In this document: in pieces, positions 50,608-59,736 of the stretch
How positions within the stretch are numbered: the stretch's first letter is position 1
Layout: every line of letters starts with the position of its first letter
Assembly: GCA_937146805.1 (NCBI GenBank)
Contig: CAKZRR010000002.1
Coordinates: 1-62,200, forward strand
Source of the DNA: an uncultured Owenweeksia sp.
GTDB lineage: Bacteria; Bacteroidota; Bacteroidia; Flavobacteriales; Schleiferiaceae
Length of the DNA: 62,200 bases
Direction: 5' to 3'
The notes under the pieces: generated by a model
What the model was told of the DNA's origin: nothing
The model's database searches: none
The model's input: only the letters and a program-made list of their open reading frames with translations
Program-made: the position numbers and the translations under genes

Positions 50608-52932
50608 ATGAAAATGAGAGGTACTTTTTTAGTAATAGTAATGTGTTGTTTTGCCACTGTTTGGGCACAAACTGGCAAAGTGAGAGGTTTTGTAAACGAT
50701 AAAAAAACAGAGGCACCGGTTCCCTTTGCCAATGCCGTTTTAAAAGGCACCAATTATGGAGCTGTAGCCAATGTTGAAGGCTTTTTTGTAATAAGTAATG
50801 TAAAGCCAGGCTCTTACACCTTAGAGGTGTCCTTTGTGGGATATGGCACGTTTTCTAAAGAAATAGTGGTGCGGGCCGAAAAAATTAATAATGAGAAAGT
50901 ATACTTGGAAGAGGCTGCCTCAATGTTGGGGACTGTAGAAATTAATGTAGATAGAAAGGAGCGTGAGACGCAGGTTTTAACTGGGGTTGTTACTTTAGAT
51001 CCCAAAAAAATACAGCAATTTTCGGTAGGGGGAGATGCCGATATTATTAAAGCGATTCAAGTACAACCGGGAGTGGTTACTACAGGAGACCAAGGTGGCC
51101 AACTTTATATTAGAGGGGGAGCGCCAATTCAGAATTTAATTTTATTGGATGGAATGATTGTTTACAATCCGTTTCATTCCATTGGTTTTTTCTCGGTATT
51201 TGATGCCGATATTATTCAAACGGCTAATGTATATACGGGTGGCTTTAATGCCGAATTTGGTAGTAGAAACTCAGCCGTAATGGATGTTACCACACGTATT
51301 GCCGACCGTAAAAAATTATCAGGTAAGCTTACAACCAGTACGTATACTGCTAAGTTATTGGTAGAAACTCCTTTGGGTAAAAAAGATAAATCAGGAAAAG
51401 CCAACAGTTCCTTTTTGGTGTCGGGTAAAACATCATACCTAGATAAAACGAGTTCAATTTTTTACCCATACGTAGATACGGAGTTTGAGGAAGGTTTGCC
51501 CTTTACGTTTAACGATATTTACGGAAAGTTTACCACGCAAGGGGGCAACGGCTCCAAGTTGAATTTGTTTGGTTTTTCGTTTGATGATGGTGTAAAATTT
51601 GGAGGGAATAATGATATAGACTGGACCTCTACTGGTTTAGGTATGGATTTTACAGCGGTTCCTTCTAGTTCAAGTGTATTGCTGGGTGGTGGTTTAAGCT
51701 ATTCTAACTATAATATTCGATCGGTTACGGCTAATCAATCGCCAAGTAAATCGGGTATTAGCAGTTTTAATGGAGGTTTAAATTTTACCTACTTTTTACG
51801 AGAGAATGATGAATTTAAATTTGGTGTGGATGTAATTGGTTACAGCACTAGTTTAACCTTGTTCAATTCATCTTCGGTAAACACCGTAAAAGAAGATAAC
51901 ACCACCGAAATGGGAGGCTACGCCCAGTATAAAATTTCTACTAATCGTTTTATTATTCAGCCAGGTCTCCGTATTCATTATTACGGGGCGCAATCCGAAA
52001 CATCGGTAGAGCCGCGTATGGGTATTAAGTTTAATGTAAACGAATGGTTTCGATTAAAGGCATCTGGAGGATTGTATTCTCAAAATTTGATTGCATCTAA
52101 TTCAGATAGAGATGTAGTAAACCTATTTTACGGATTTTTGAGTGGTCCCAATAACATTCCCGAAACGTTTAAAGGAGAGGAATTAAGCTCAAAATTACAA
52201 AAGGCACAACATGTAGTAGCAGGTGCCGAAATTGAGGTTTCAGAGAATTTAACGCTAAACATTGAAGGTTATATTAAGAGATTTAGTCAGTTAACTAATG
52301 TGAACCGTAATCAGGTGTATTCTGAGAATAATTCAGATCCAAATATTGATGAAATTTTAAAATCAGAGTTTATTATTGAAGAAGGTTTAGCGAAAGGTTT
52401 AGACTTTTTAGCTACTTATAGAAAAGGGAATTATTACTTATGGGCGGCCTATTCATTAGGAGAAATTACACGTGACGATGGCGTGCAAGAGTACCATCCT
52501 TACTTTGATAGAAGACATAATTTAAACGTGGTAGGAACCTATACTTTTGGAAAAGATGGATCCTACGAATTAGGGTTTCGCTATAATTTTGGTTCGGGTT
52601 TTCCTTTTACTCCAGTGCGAGCCAATTACCGTCAACAAAACTTTTTGGACGTAGGCGATGAGGTAAATGTGCCTTACGATTATACTACTGAAAATGGAGA
52701 GCTGGGAACCTTGTTTGGTGGATTAAATGCCAAGCGCTTACCTAACTACCATCGATTGGATATGAGTATTAAAAAGGAGATAAAACTGAAGAAAAATCAA
52801 GTGATAGAGGTGTCGGCAGGGGCAACCAATGTGTTGAATTACGAAAACATATTCTACTATGTAACTTCGGAATACAAAAGGGTAAATCAATTACCTATTA
52901 TGCCAACCGTATCCTTTAGCTATTTGTTTTAA
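50608..52932 (+). CDS. TonB-dependent outer-membrane receptor
   Basis: This 774-residue protein has a signal peptide ([17 protein letters not shown]). A carboxypeptidase-regulatory-like domain follows at about residues 24-110. A plug domain contains [18 protein letters not shown] and [21 protein letters not shown] beta barrel ends in the usual aromatic SFSYLF. It imports an unknown ligand with TonB energy. It is not of SusC type: no SusD neighbour and the plug lacks the long SusC features. The last 17 bp overlap the convergent glycosyltransferase. Confidence 0.92.
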   Translation: MKMRGTFLVIVMCCFATVWAQTGKVRGFVNDKKTEAPVPFANAVLKGTNYGAVANVEGFFVISNVKPGSYTLEVSFVGYGTFSKEIVVRAEKINNEKVYLEEAASMLGTVEINVDRKERETQVLTGVVTLDPKKIQQFSVGGDADIIKAIQVQPGVVTTGDQGGQLYIRGGAPIQNLILLDGMIVYNPFHSIGFFSVFDADIIQTANVYTGGFNAEFGSRNSAVMDVTTRIADRKKLSGKLTTSTYTAKLLVETPLGKKDKSGKANSSFLVSGKTSYLDKTSSIFYPYVDTEFEEGLPFTFNDIYGKFTTQGGNGSKLNLFGFSFDDGVKFGGNNDIDWTSTGLGMDFTAVPSSSSVLLGGGLSYSNYNIRSVTANQSPSKSGISSFNGGLNFTYFLRENDEFKFGVDVIGYSTSLTLFNSSSVNTVKEDNTTEMGGYAQYKISTNRFIIQPGLRIHYYGAQSETSVEPRMGIKFNVNEWFRLKASGGLYSQNLIASNSDRDVVNLFYGFLSGPNNIPETFKGEELSSKLQKAQHVVAGAEIEVSENLTLNIEGYIKRFSQLTNVNRNQVYSENNSDPNIDEILKSEFIIEEGLAKGLDFLATYRKGNYYLWAAYSLGEITRDDGVQEYHPYFDRRHNLNVVGTYTFGKDGSYELGFRYNFGSGFPFTPVRANYRQQNFLDVGDEVNVPYDYTTENGELGTLFGGLNAKRLPNYHRLDMSIKKEIKLKKNQVIEVSAGATNVLNYENIFYYVTSEYKRVNQLPIMPTVSFSYLF

Positions 52933-53644
52933 AGGCTCCGTATTTTAGTATGCAGTAGATGGCTCTAAAGCCATCTTTCCAGCCAATTTTTTTACCCTCT
53001 TCAAAGGTTCTACCGTAGTAACTAATGCCTACTTCGTAAATACGAACTTTAGGTACACGTGATATTTTGGCGGTAACTTCGGGCTCAAAGCCAAAACGAT
53101 TTTCGCGTAGCTTTAAGTTTTGAATCATTTTTGCATCAAACAACTTGTAGCAGGTCTCCATATCCGTAAGGTTTAAATTGGTAAACATGTTGGATAGAGC
53201 CGTTAAAAATTGGTTACCAAGCGAGTGCCAAAAAAACAGAATTCGGTGCGGCTTTCCACCCATAAATCTTGATCCGTACACCACATCCGCAAAGCCATCT
53301 ACTACTGGTTGCAACAGTATGTTAAACTCGTTGGGGTCGTACTCTAAATCGGCATCTTGTATTATTAAATACTCGCCTGTGGCATGGTTAATTCCGGTGT
53401 GCAATGCAGCACCCTTTCCCTTATTAACGGGGTGCTTATAATATTGGATATTCAATTCGGGGTTTTGCTTTTGGTAGCTTAAAATTGCCTCTTCGGTATT
53501 GTCAGATGAGCAATCGTTTACCAAAATAACTTCCTTGGTTATTCCACCAATCAGTTGTACATCTTTCACCTTATTTAAAATATGATGAATGGTATTTCCT
53601 TCGTTGTAAGCAGGAATAATAATAGAAAGTTTGTTGAAAGCCAT
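52916..53644 (-). CDS. Glycosyltransferase family 2
   Basis: This 242-residue cytoplasmic protein has the GT-A signature [36 protein letters not shown] and the metal motif [13 protein letters not shown]-terminal basic segment ends [20 protein letters not shown], typical of polyprenyl-phosphate glucose/mannose synthase-like enzymes. No membrane helix is present. Probably it moves a sugar to undecaprenyl or dolichyl-like phosphate; the acceptor is inferred. Confidence 0.93.
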   Translation of the reverse strand: MAFNKLSIIIPAYNEGNTIHHILNKVKDVQLIGGITKEVILVNDCSSDNTEEAILSYQKQNPELNIQYYKHPVNKGKGAALHTGINHATGEYLIIQDADLEYDPNEFNILLQPVVDGFADVVYGSRFMGGKPHRILFFWHSLGNQFLTALSNMFTNLNLTDMETCYKLFDAKMIQNLKLRENRFGFEPEVTAKISRVPKVRIYEVGISYYGRTFEEGKKIGWKDGFRAIYCILKYGAFKTNS

Positions 53645-53666
53645 TTCTGAAAAATATTAAAGCCGG

Positions 53667-53674
53667 CAAATATA
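53667..53674 (-). promoter_or_regulatory. Candidate -7 element for the glycosyltransferase
   Basis: The minus strand reads TATATTTG, an exact TAnnTTTG match, 22 bp before the start at 53644. Confidence 0.45.
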
Positions 53675-53742
53675 CGCTTTCCCAAAGGTTGAGGCCGCTG
53701 TTAAAATGCCGTTAAAGTTGTTTTAAGCATTAAGCATCCGCT

Positions 53743-53750
53743 TAAATTTG
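53743..53750 (+). promoter_or_regulatory. Candidate promoter of the sensor kinase operon
   Basis: TAAATTTG is an exact -7 match with a TTG at 53718-53720 22 bp before it. The start codon at 53761 is only 10 bp downstream, so the leader would be a few bases. Confidence 0.55.
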
Positions 53751-53760
53751 CTGTTGTAAT

Positions 53761-55317
53761 ATGAAGATGAAAGTTGTAAGAAGTAAAAAAAGGGTGAATT
53801 GGCTTATTGGGCTAATGACACTTTCTTTGATTGGTATCACAGGTATTCAGGCCTATTGGTTGAATAACTCCTATCATTTAGAAGAAGAAAAATTTGATCA
53901 AAAAGTTTCAGAGGCCTTACAAGGGGTAAGTACGCGGTTAGAGCGTTTGGAAACCATTAGTTTTATTGAACAGAATTTTAATCTAAATTCTCTGTTTTCA
54001 TCAAGCTATAGCGATTTTAAGGGACGAAGAGTTAGATCTAAGGACAGTGTTTTTAGTCTTGGTAACAAGGGAGAAGGCTATCAAGTAGCGGTGCAAATTA
54101 GTGATGATTCAACGGTTTTTTTGGATAATGAAACACCACCATCAGGTGCCATTCAAACATGGGTTAAGGAGAATGAGTTCCCTGTTATCGACCAAAAAAA
54201 GAGAGTGTTGGAGGTTAAGCTGCAACGGATGGATGCCGTGTTTAGCAAAATGATGCAGAGCTCCTTTTTTAGAAATGGAGGTTTGAAAAACAGATTAACC
54301 AAAGAAGAACTAGATTCGCTATTGGACTATGAATTGCTGACTCGTGGAATTAAAATTGACTATGAGTACCTAGTGGTAGAGAATGATAGGCCCGTAATTG
54401 GTAGCCGAAATGCAAATAGTGTGGTGGAGCAGCCTAAAGAAGAGTGCCATGAGGCAGCACTTTTTCCAGATGATTTTATGGCGAGGAGTTCTTTGTTAGT
54501 TCACTTTCCAAGCAAAGCCAAATATCTTTTGGGCAGCATGTGGTTAACTTTATTTACAAGCCTAGTTTTAACGTTGGCTATCATTTACACCTTCGCCCGT
54601 ACCGTTTCTTATAGTCTTCAGCAAAAACGAATTAGCGAAATAAAAACAGATTTTATCAATAATATGACGCATGAGTTTAAAACGCCTATAGCTACTATAA
54701 GTTTGGCCATTGATGCGCTTAAAAACCCTAAAGTTATAAATGATCCAAAACGTATTGAACATTATAGTGCCGTAATAAAGCAAGAGAATAATCGTATGAA
54801 CATGCAGGTAGAAAGTGTGTTGCGCATGGCTTTAATGGATAAGAAAGAATTAGAGTTGAATTTTGAAGAATGGCCAGTAAGCGAAATTTTAGAGGCCTGT
54901 GCAGCTCATATACAATTGGCATTGGAAAACAGAAACGGTAAACTTGATTGTAAATTTAACGATGGTAAAACAGCTCTGATGTTGGATAGAAATCATTTTT
55001 CGAATACCATTATTAATATTTTGGATAATGCGATTAAATACTCGAACGAAACCCCTGAAATAAAGATTGCTACTGAAGTTACTCAAAATCATCTAATTGT
55101 AATTATTAGTGATAAAGGGGTAGGTATGAGCAAGGAGGAGCAAAAACATATTTTTAATAGATTTTATCGTGTAAGCTCTGGTAATATTCACGATATTAAA
55201 GGGCATGGCTTGGGCTTGAGTTATGCCAACGGCATTGTGCAAGCGCATGGTGGTAGAATTGAAGTGGAAAGTGAAAAAGGCCAAGGAAGTAAGTTTTACC
55301 TATACTTTCCCGTTTAA
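53761..55317 (+). CDS. Sensor histidine kinase
   Basis: This 518-residue membrane kinase has a first helix at about residues 13-35 and a second at about 263-287, enclosing a periplasmic sensor region of about 225 residues. The HisKA motif NNMTHEFKTPIATI carries H304. The ATPase domain has IINILDNAIKYS (N box), ISDKGVGMS (G1) and IKGHGLGLSYANGI (G2). The signal is unknown. It is 19 bp ahead of its response regulator. Confidence 0.96.
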   Translation: MKMKVVRSKKRVNWLIGLMTLSLIGITGIQAYWLNNSYHLEEEKFDQKVSEALQGVSTRLERLETISFIEQNFNLNSLFSSSYSDFKGRRVRSKDSVFSLGNKGEGYQVAVQISDDSTVFLDNETPPSGAIQTWVKENEFPVIDQKKRVLEVKLQRMDAVFSKMMQSSFFRNGGLKNRLTKEELDSLLDYELLTRGIKIDYEYLVVENDRPVIGSRNANSVVEQPKEECHEAALFPDDFMARSSLLVHFPSKAKYLLGSMWLTLFTSLVLTLAIIYTFARTVSYSLQQKRISEIKTDFINNMTHEFKTPIATISLAIDALKNPKVINDPKRIEHYSAVIKQENNRMNMQVESVLRMALMDKKELELNFEEWPVSEILEACAAHIQLALENRNGKLDCKFNDGKTALMLDRNHFSNTIINILDNAIKYSNETPEIKIATEVTQNHLIVIISDKGVGMSKEEQKHIFNRFYRVSSGNIHDIKGHGLGLSYANGIVQAHGGRIEVESEKGQGSKFYLYFPV

Positions 55318-55336
55318 CCCTAACTTGATTTAAATT

Positions 55337-56035
55337 ATGGAAAATGCAAACCGAATATTACTGGTAGAAGATGACCCCAATTTTGGAGCCGTGTTGCGCG
55401 ATTACTTAGAGTTACATGATTTTGATGTGGTATTAGCCACCGATGGCGTAAAAGGTTTGCAGCAGTTTAAACTGGTAGAACCAACTCTTTGTATTTTGGA
55501 TGTAATGATGCCATTTAAAGATGGTTTTACGCTGGGCGCTGAAATAAAGGAATTAGACTCGGATATGCCCATTATTTTTTTAACAGCTAAATCTTTGAAA
55601 GAGGACATGTTAAAAGGGTATCAAATTGGAGCGGATGATTATATCGTAAAACCTTTTGATTCAGAAGTGTTGCTCTATAAGATTAAGGCGGTATTGAGTA
55701 GAAGAGGACAAATGGAGGGTGAAGAGATAAAAGAGTTTGCTATTGGTAAATACAATTTCCATAGCGATTTACGTACGCTTAAAGCGGAAGGGAAACAATT
55801 TAAATTGAGCCCTAAAGAAGGAGCGCTTTTACGTTTGTTGGCAGCTAATAAAAACAACTTGGTAAGTAGATCAGAAGCGCTAAAAAAAATATGGAAAGAT
55901 GATAACTACTTTACCGGTAGAAGTATGGACGTATATGTAGCTAAGCTTAGAAAACACTTGGCTTTGGATGAGAATGTGGCGATAATAAATGTGCATAGCG
56001 AAGGCTTTAGGTTGGTGGATCAACTAGAGGTTTAA
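55337..56035 (+). CDS. OmpR-family response regulator
   Basis: This 232-residue protein has a receiver domain with the acidic pair VEDDPN, the phosphoacceptor in LCILDVMMP (D55), and the Lys in YIVKPFD. A winged-helix DNA-binding domain with LSPKEGALLRLL and RSMDVYVAKLRKHL follows. It pairs with the kinase 19 bp upstream. A terminator follows its stop closely. Confidence 0.97.
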   Translation: MENANRILLVEDDPNFGAVLRDYLELHDFDVVLATDGVKGLQQFKLVEPTLCILDVMMPFKDGFTLGAEIKELDSDMPIIFLTAKSLKEDMLKGYQIGADDYIVKPFDSEVLLYKIKAVLSRRGQMEGEEIKEFAIGKYNFHSDLRTLKAEGKQFKLSPKEGALLRLLAANKNNLVSRSEALKKIWKDDNYFTGRSMDVYVAKLRKHLALDENVAIINVHSEGFRLVDQLEV

Positions 56036-56060
56036 ACGCAACATTTTTTATCTACTTTGA

Positions 56061-56085
56061 AGCCCGAATAAAATCGGGTTTTTTT
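56061..56085 (+). terminator. Terminator abutting the M14 start codon
   Basis: Arms CCCGA (56063-56067) and TCGGG (56074-56078) are followed by seven T at 56079-56085; the next bases are the ATG of the peptidase gene. It ends the two-component operon or could act as an attenuator. Confidence 0.7.
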
Positions 56086-57795
56086 ATGGGTAAATTTTGG
56101 GTGATGATGGTGATGCTTTTGGGTAGTTTAAGGGCAAGCACGCAAACATTGGATGTGGACAACCAATCCATAGCCTACAATGATTTAATAGAATCGTATC
56201 GAGCTTTAGCTGACAAACATAACGATGCTCGGCTTTACACCATGGGACAAACGGATTGTGGTAAGCCCCTACACCTTTTTATTATAGCTGATACCGCAAA
56301 GGGAAAGATTGAATTGACTCCTGAGTTTTTACGAGACAAAGTGGTGATGTTGGTGAATAACGGAATCCATGCTGGTGAGAGTTGCGGAATAGACGCTTCG
56401 CTACAGTTTTGTAAAAGACTGTTAAAGAGCGCGATACCAAGTAATGTAGTGTATGCTCTAATTCCAGTGTATAATGTAGGAGGTATGCTTAATAGAGGTT
56501 CATTTTCTAGAGCCAATCAAAATGGCCCGCACGAACATGGTTTTAGAGGGAACGCCCGGCATTTAGATTTGAACAGGGATTTTGTGAAAGCAGACGCCTT
56601 AAATACCCATTCTTTTTATGAGATTTTTCATTTACTGAAGCCGCATATTTTTGTAGATACCCACACCTCAAATGGTGCTAATTACCAGTACACCATTACT
56701 TTAATAAGTTCGCAAAAGGATAAGTTAAATCCGGTGTTGGCGGATTATATGCGCCAAGATATAGAGCCGTATTTGTACCAAAAAATGAATGGAAGCGGTT
56801 GGGAGATGGTGCCTTACGTAAACGGAGTAGGAGCAACACCTAATGAGGGATTTACTGCCTTTTTAGAAACACCTCGTTTTTCGAGCGGGTACGCGGCACA
56901 GTTTAATACTATGAGTTTTATCACGGAAACTCATATGTTGAAACCTTTTAAAGATAGGGTAGCCAGTACCTTAACTTTTCTACAAGCCATGTCCTCATTT
57001 TGCGAAACCAAGCGTTTAGAAATTTTGAAAGCGAAACAACAAGCTAGTGCGTTAGATGCCGAGTTGTTGGAGTACGAGATTAATTGGAGTTTGGATACAA
57101 CCGAGAGCCGGAGTATAGATTTTAAAGGTTATGAGTTTAGTTATGAACCCAGTAAAATTTGGGATGGAGATAGATTGAAGTATCATGACGATAAACCAAC
57201 CACCTTTGCTACCAAGTATTGGGAAAACTATAAGGCTACCCACCGTGCAACTACACCTCAATACTACGTATTGCCACAGGCTTGGCGCGAAGTGGTTGCG
57301 CGTTTAAGGCAGAATTCAGTTGAAATGGTACAGTTGGAAAAAGACTCCCTGATGTTGGTGAACAATTACTATTTAAAAAATCCTGTATTTTCTAACGGCC
57401 CGTACGAAGGACATTTTTTAATTAAGGATATACAAACTGAAGTAGCGGAAGGATATCGTAAATTTAGTAAAGGCGACTTTTTAGTTCCTGTAAATCAGAC
57501 TAATAAACGGTTTTTAATTTCAGTACTGGAGCCCCTGGCGGTGGATAGTTACTTGAGGTGGAATTTTTTTGATGAAGTATTTCAGCAGAAGGAACATTTT
57601 TCACCTTATGTGTTTGAGGAAACGGCCATGCATTTGCTAAAGGAGAATACGGAGTTAAAAAAGGAATTTGAGGATTGGAAAAAGGCTCATCCAGCGAAAG
57701 CGAAAAATGCTTACACCGCCTTAAATTTTATTTACAAGCGCAGTGCTTATTACGAAAAAGAGCACTTACTATACCCAGTGGCCCGGGTAGAATAA
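56086..57795 (+). CDS. M14-family zinc carboxypeptidase
   Basis: This is a 569-residue exported protein with a signal peptide (MMVMLLGSLRAST). Zinc ligands are in HAGESCG (H95, E98) and DTHTSNG (H193). The catalytic Glu is probably in ITETHMLKP. The first 300 residues are the peptidase; the rest is mainly beta with no assigned fold. It may cleave peptides or cell-wall amides. ATG 56086 follows directly on a terminator T run, so the true start may be at an internal ATG such as 56104 or 56107. Confidence 0.9.
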   Translation: MGKFWVMMVMLLGSLRASTQTLDVDNQSIAYNDLIESYRALADKHNDARLYTMGQTDCGKPLHLFIIADTAKGKIELTPEFLRDKVVMLVNNGIHAGESCGIDASLQFCKRLLKSAIPSNVVYALIPVYNVGGMLNRGSFSRANQNGPHEHGFRGNARHLDLNRDFVKADALNTHSFYEIFHLLKPHIFVDTHTSNGANYQYTITLISSQKDKLNPVLADYMRQDIEPYLYQKMNGSGWEMVPYVNGVGATPNEGFTAFLETPRFSSGYAAQFNTMSFITETHMLKPFKDRVASTLTFLQAMSSFCETKRLEILKAKQQASALDAELLEYEINWSLDTTESRSIDFKGYEFSYEPSKIWDGDRLKYHDDKPTTFATKYWENYKATHRATTPQYYVLPQAWREVVARLRQNSVEMVQLEKDSLMLVNNYYLKNPVFSNGPYEGHFLIKDIQTEVAEGYRKFSKGDFLVPVNQTNKRFLISVLEPLAVDSYLRWNFFDEVFQQKEHFSPYVFEETAMHLLKENTELKKEFEDWKKAHPAKAKNAYTALNFIYKRSAYYEKEHLLYPVARVE

Positions 57796-57826
57796 GTGCT
57801 CCGAAATATATTTAGAGTGGCTTTGG

Positions 57827-58705
57827 TTATTGGTTTAACCACATAGCTTCATACTTTAATTTAGATGGTGTAACACACATCACCGGTATTTCTGAATGGT
57901 AAATCATGGATTGCACATCAGAACTGATGAAGAAATCAGTTAAATCCCAGTCTTTCTCATCTTCCGTAATAATCAAAAGGTCGCCTTTATTTTGGTAAGC
58001 GTATTCCAGTACATTACGCACCGTACCTTTAGTTTCAGGCACAATTACTTGCGATGTACAGGTAATGCCGTGATCCGTAATAAACTTCTCAACCTGCTGC
58101 ATATGAGATTTAATCATCTTGTTGTCTTCTACCTTGTTAAGAATAGAAACTACCTTAATTTGAGCATTAAACAAGCGAGCATAGTGCAAAGCCGGCCCTA
58201 CCTTTTCTTTGGACCTTCTATCCAAAACCAGTGGGAATATAATGGTCTTAATTTCATCAATATTTCGAACCCCCTTAATAGTAATTACAGGCGGATCAAC
58301 GGTGGTTACAGTACGGTAGGCATTGCTGCCAATAAAACGTTTTTTAAGATTTTGAGGTTTTCCGTTAGTACCCATAATTACCAGGCCAGCTCCAATTTGT
58401 TCTGTAATTCGAGCAATTTCCTCATAAATAGTGCCTTCGGCAACCATATAATCAAACTCTAATCCAGTACTGCTACTGTACGCAATTTTAAGTTCTTCGA
58501 GTTTAGTTCTTACCGCGTCTTTAATTTTATCCTTCCCTTCAATACCTTTAAATAGTTCCTTGTATGATTTTTCATCACTTAAGATTGAAACCATCACTAT
58601 TTTAGCCTTCATCGCTTTGGCAAAAACAACGGCCTGCTCAAGGGCTACTAATGATTGTTCTGAAAAGCCAATAGGTACAAGAATTTTGGGTGTAACGTCT
58701 GCCAT
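57827..58705 (-). CDS. Universal stress protein, two Usp domains
   Basis: This 292-residue cytoplasmic protein consists of two Usp domains. The first begins KILVPIGFSEQSLVALEQAV and carries VIMGTNGKPQNLKKRFIGSN (G-x2-G-x9-G-S type). The second begins TIIFPLVLDRRSKEKVGPAL and ends in MIYHSEIPVMCV. The first retains a recognisable ATP-binding loop; the second is degenerate. It is divergent from the nucleoside phosphorylase. Confidence 0.93.
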   Translation of the reverse strand: MADVTPKILVPIGFSEQSLVALEQAVVFAKAMKAKIVMVSILSDEKSYKELFKGIEGKDKIKDAVRTKLEELKIAYSSSTGLEFDYMVAEGTIYEEIARITEQIGAGLVIMGTNGKPQNLKKRFIGSNAYRTVTTVDPPVITIKGVRNIDEIKTIIFPLVLDRRSKEKVGPALHYARLFNAQIKVVSILNKVEDNKMIKSHMQQVEKFITDHGITCTSQVIVPETKGTVRNVLEYAYQNKGDLLIITEDEKDWDLTDFFISSDVQSMIYHSEIPVMCVTPSKLKYEAMWLNQ

Positions 58706-58725
58706 AATTATTTGTTTTGAAAGCG

Positions 58726-58733
58726 CAAATGTA
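58726..58733 (-). promoter_or_regulatory. Candidate -7 element for the universal stress protein
   Basis: The minus strand reads TACATTTG, an exact TAnnTTTG match, 20 bp before the start at 58705. Confidence 0.5.
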
Positions 58734-58746
58734 AAGCTTAAAGCTA

Positions 58747-58754
58747 TAAGTTTG
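58747..58754 (+). promoter_or_regulatory. Candidate -7 element for nucleoside phosphorylase, near-leaderless
   Basis: TAAGTTTG is an exact -7 match ending 5 bp before the ATG at 58760. It lies 13 bp from the divergent universal-stress element, so the two promoters share their -33 DNA. Confidence 0.5.
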
Positions 58755-58759
58755 AAGCT

Positions 58760-59599
58760 ATGAAGCAGACAGAATTAATATTAAATTCAGATGGGAGTGT
58801 GTATCATTTGGCCTTAAAGCCGCAAGAAATTGCAGACACGGTAATCACGGTAGGAGACCCGCATAGGGTAGGAATTGTTTCTCAATACTTTGACAGTATT
58901 CAATTTAAAAAAGAAAAAAGAGAGTTTGTAACCCATACCGGTACGCTTTCGGGTAAACCTATATCCGTAATATCTACAGGTATTGGTACCGATAATGTGG
59001 ATATTGTTTTTAACGAGCTCCATGCTTTAAAAACAATGACGGGAGTTGATTTTACTCCTTACAAATTTATACGCCTTGGTACTAGTGGTGCCATACGAGA
59101 GGATATTGCGATAGATTCTATTTTAGCATCAAATAGTGCTTTGGGCTTAGATGGCTTAATGCATTTTTATAAAGACTATAGCCAAGATGAGGTGCTACAA
59201 AGCTTAATAAACCAACATTCTTCTTTACAAAAATTACCCGCACCCTATTGGGAGCCCGCATCGGTTAATTTGTTAGATAAATTTAAAGGTCTTTATAATT
59301 TAAGTGGGGTAACCGTCACCGCAGCTGGTTTTTATGGTCCGCAAGGTCGTCATGTAAACTCTGTTCCGATTGCACCTAATTTCATAGAACTATTAGGGAG
59401 TTCAGATTTTCGATCTAACCCGATAACAAATTTGGAAATGGAGACTGCTGGAATTTATGGTTTAGCTAACCTCCTAGGTCACCAATCCATTAGTGTTTCG
59501 GCTATTTTAGCCAACCGTGTAACCGGTGAGTTTTCGGCTAATGCAGATAAAATAGTCAAGTCAATGCTTGAAAAAGCACTTGATATTATTGTGAGTTAA
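58760..59599 (+). CDS. Nucleoside phosphorylase (uridine phosphorylase-like)
   Basis: This 279-residue protein of the PNP/UDP fold shows ITVGDPHRVGIVSQYF, the phosphate-binding region ISTGIGTDNVDIV and FIRLGTSGA, and the ribose-binding NLEMETAGIYGLA. It splits nucleosides with phosphate in salvage. The base preference cannot be read safely. It is divergent from the universal stress gene with 54 bp between starts. Confidence 0.92.
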   Translation: MKQTELILNSDGSVYHLALKPQEIADTVITVGDPHRVGIVSQYFDSIQFKKEKREFVTHTGTLSGKPISVISTGIGTDNVDIVFNELHALKTMTGVDFTPYKFIRLGTSGAIREDIAIDSILASNSALGLDGLMHFYKDYSQDEVLQSLINQHSSLQKLPAPYWEPASVNLLDKFKGLYNLSGVTVTAAGFYGPQGRHVNSVPIAPNFIELLGSSDFRSNPITNLEMETAGIYGLANLLGHQSISVSAILANRVTGEFSANADKIVKSMLEKALDIIVS

Positions 59600-59654
59600 G
59601 ATTTACAATTTCGATTGGTCGATTAAAAGATACCTCTTATCGAATTACAATTTT

Positions 59655-59671
59655 CAACCTCTGTAAGGTTG
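59655..59671 (+). repeat. Small palindrome CAACCT-AGGTTG
   Basis: Six-base arms around CTGTA, in the 137 bp before the LruC gene. Short hairpins of this sort are scattered in Bacteroidota intergenic DNA; there is another at 62141-62158. Confidence 0.35.
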
Positions 59672-59736
59672 TAGACTTTCGCCAAAGTTTAAGCGTGAAA
59701 AAGCGCAAAACATAATACCTTAAACCATTTAGAAAT

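Noticed and set aside
50608-52932. SusC/SusD polysaccharide utilisation locus
   Set aside because: The receptor is of the shorter non-SusC type, and no SusD or glycoside hydrolase gene is beside it.
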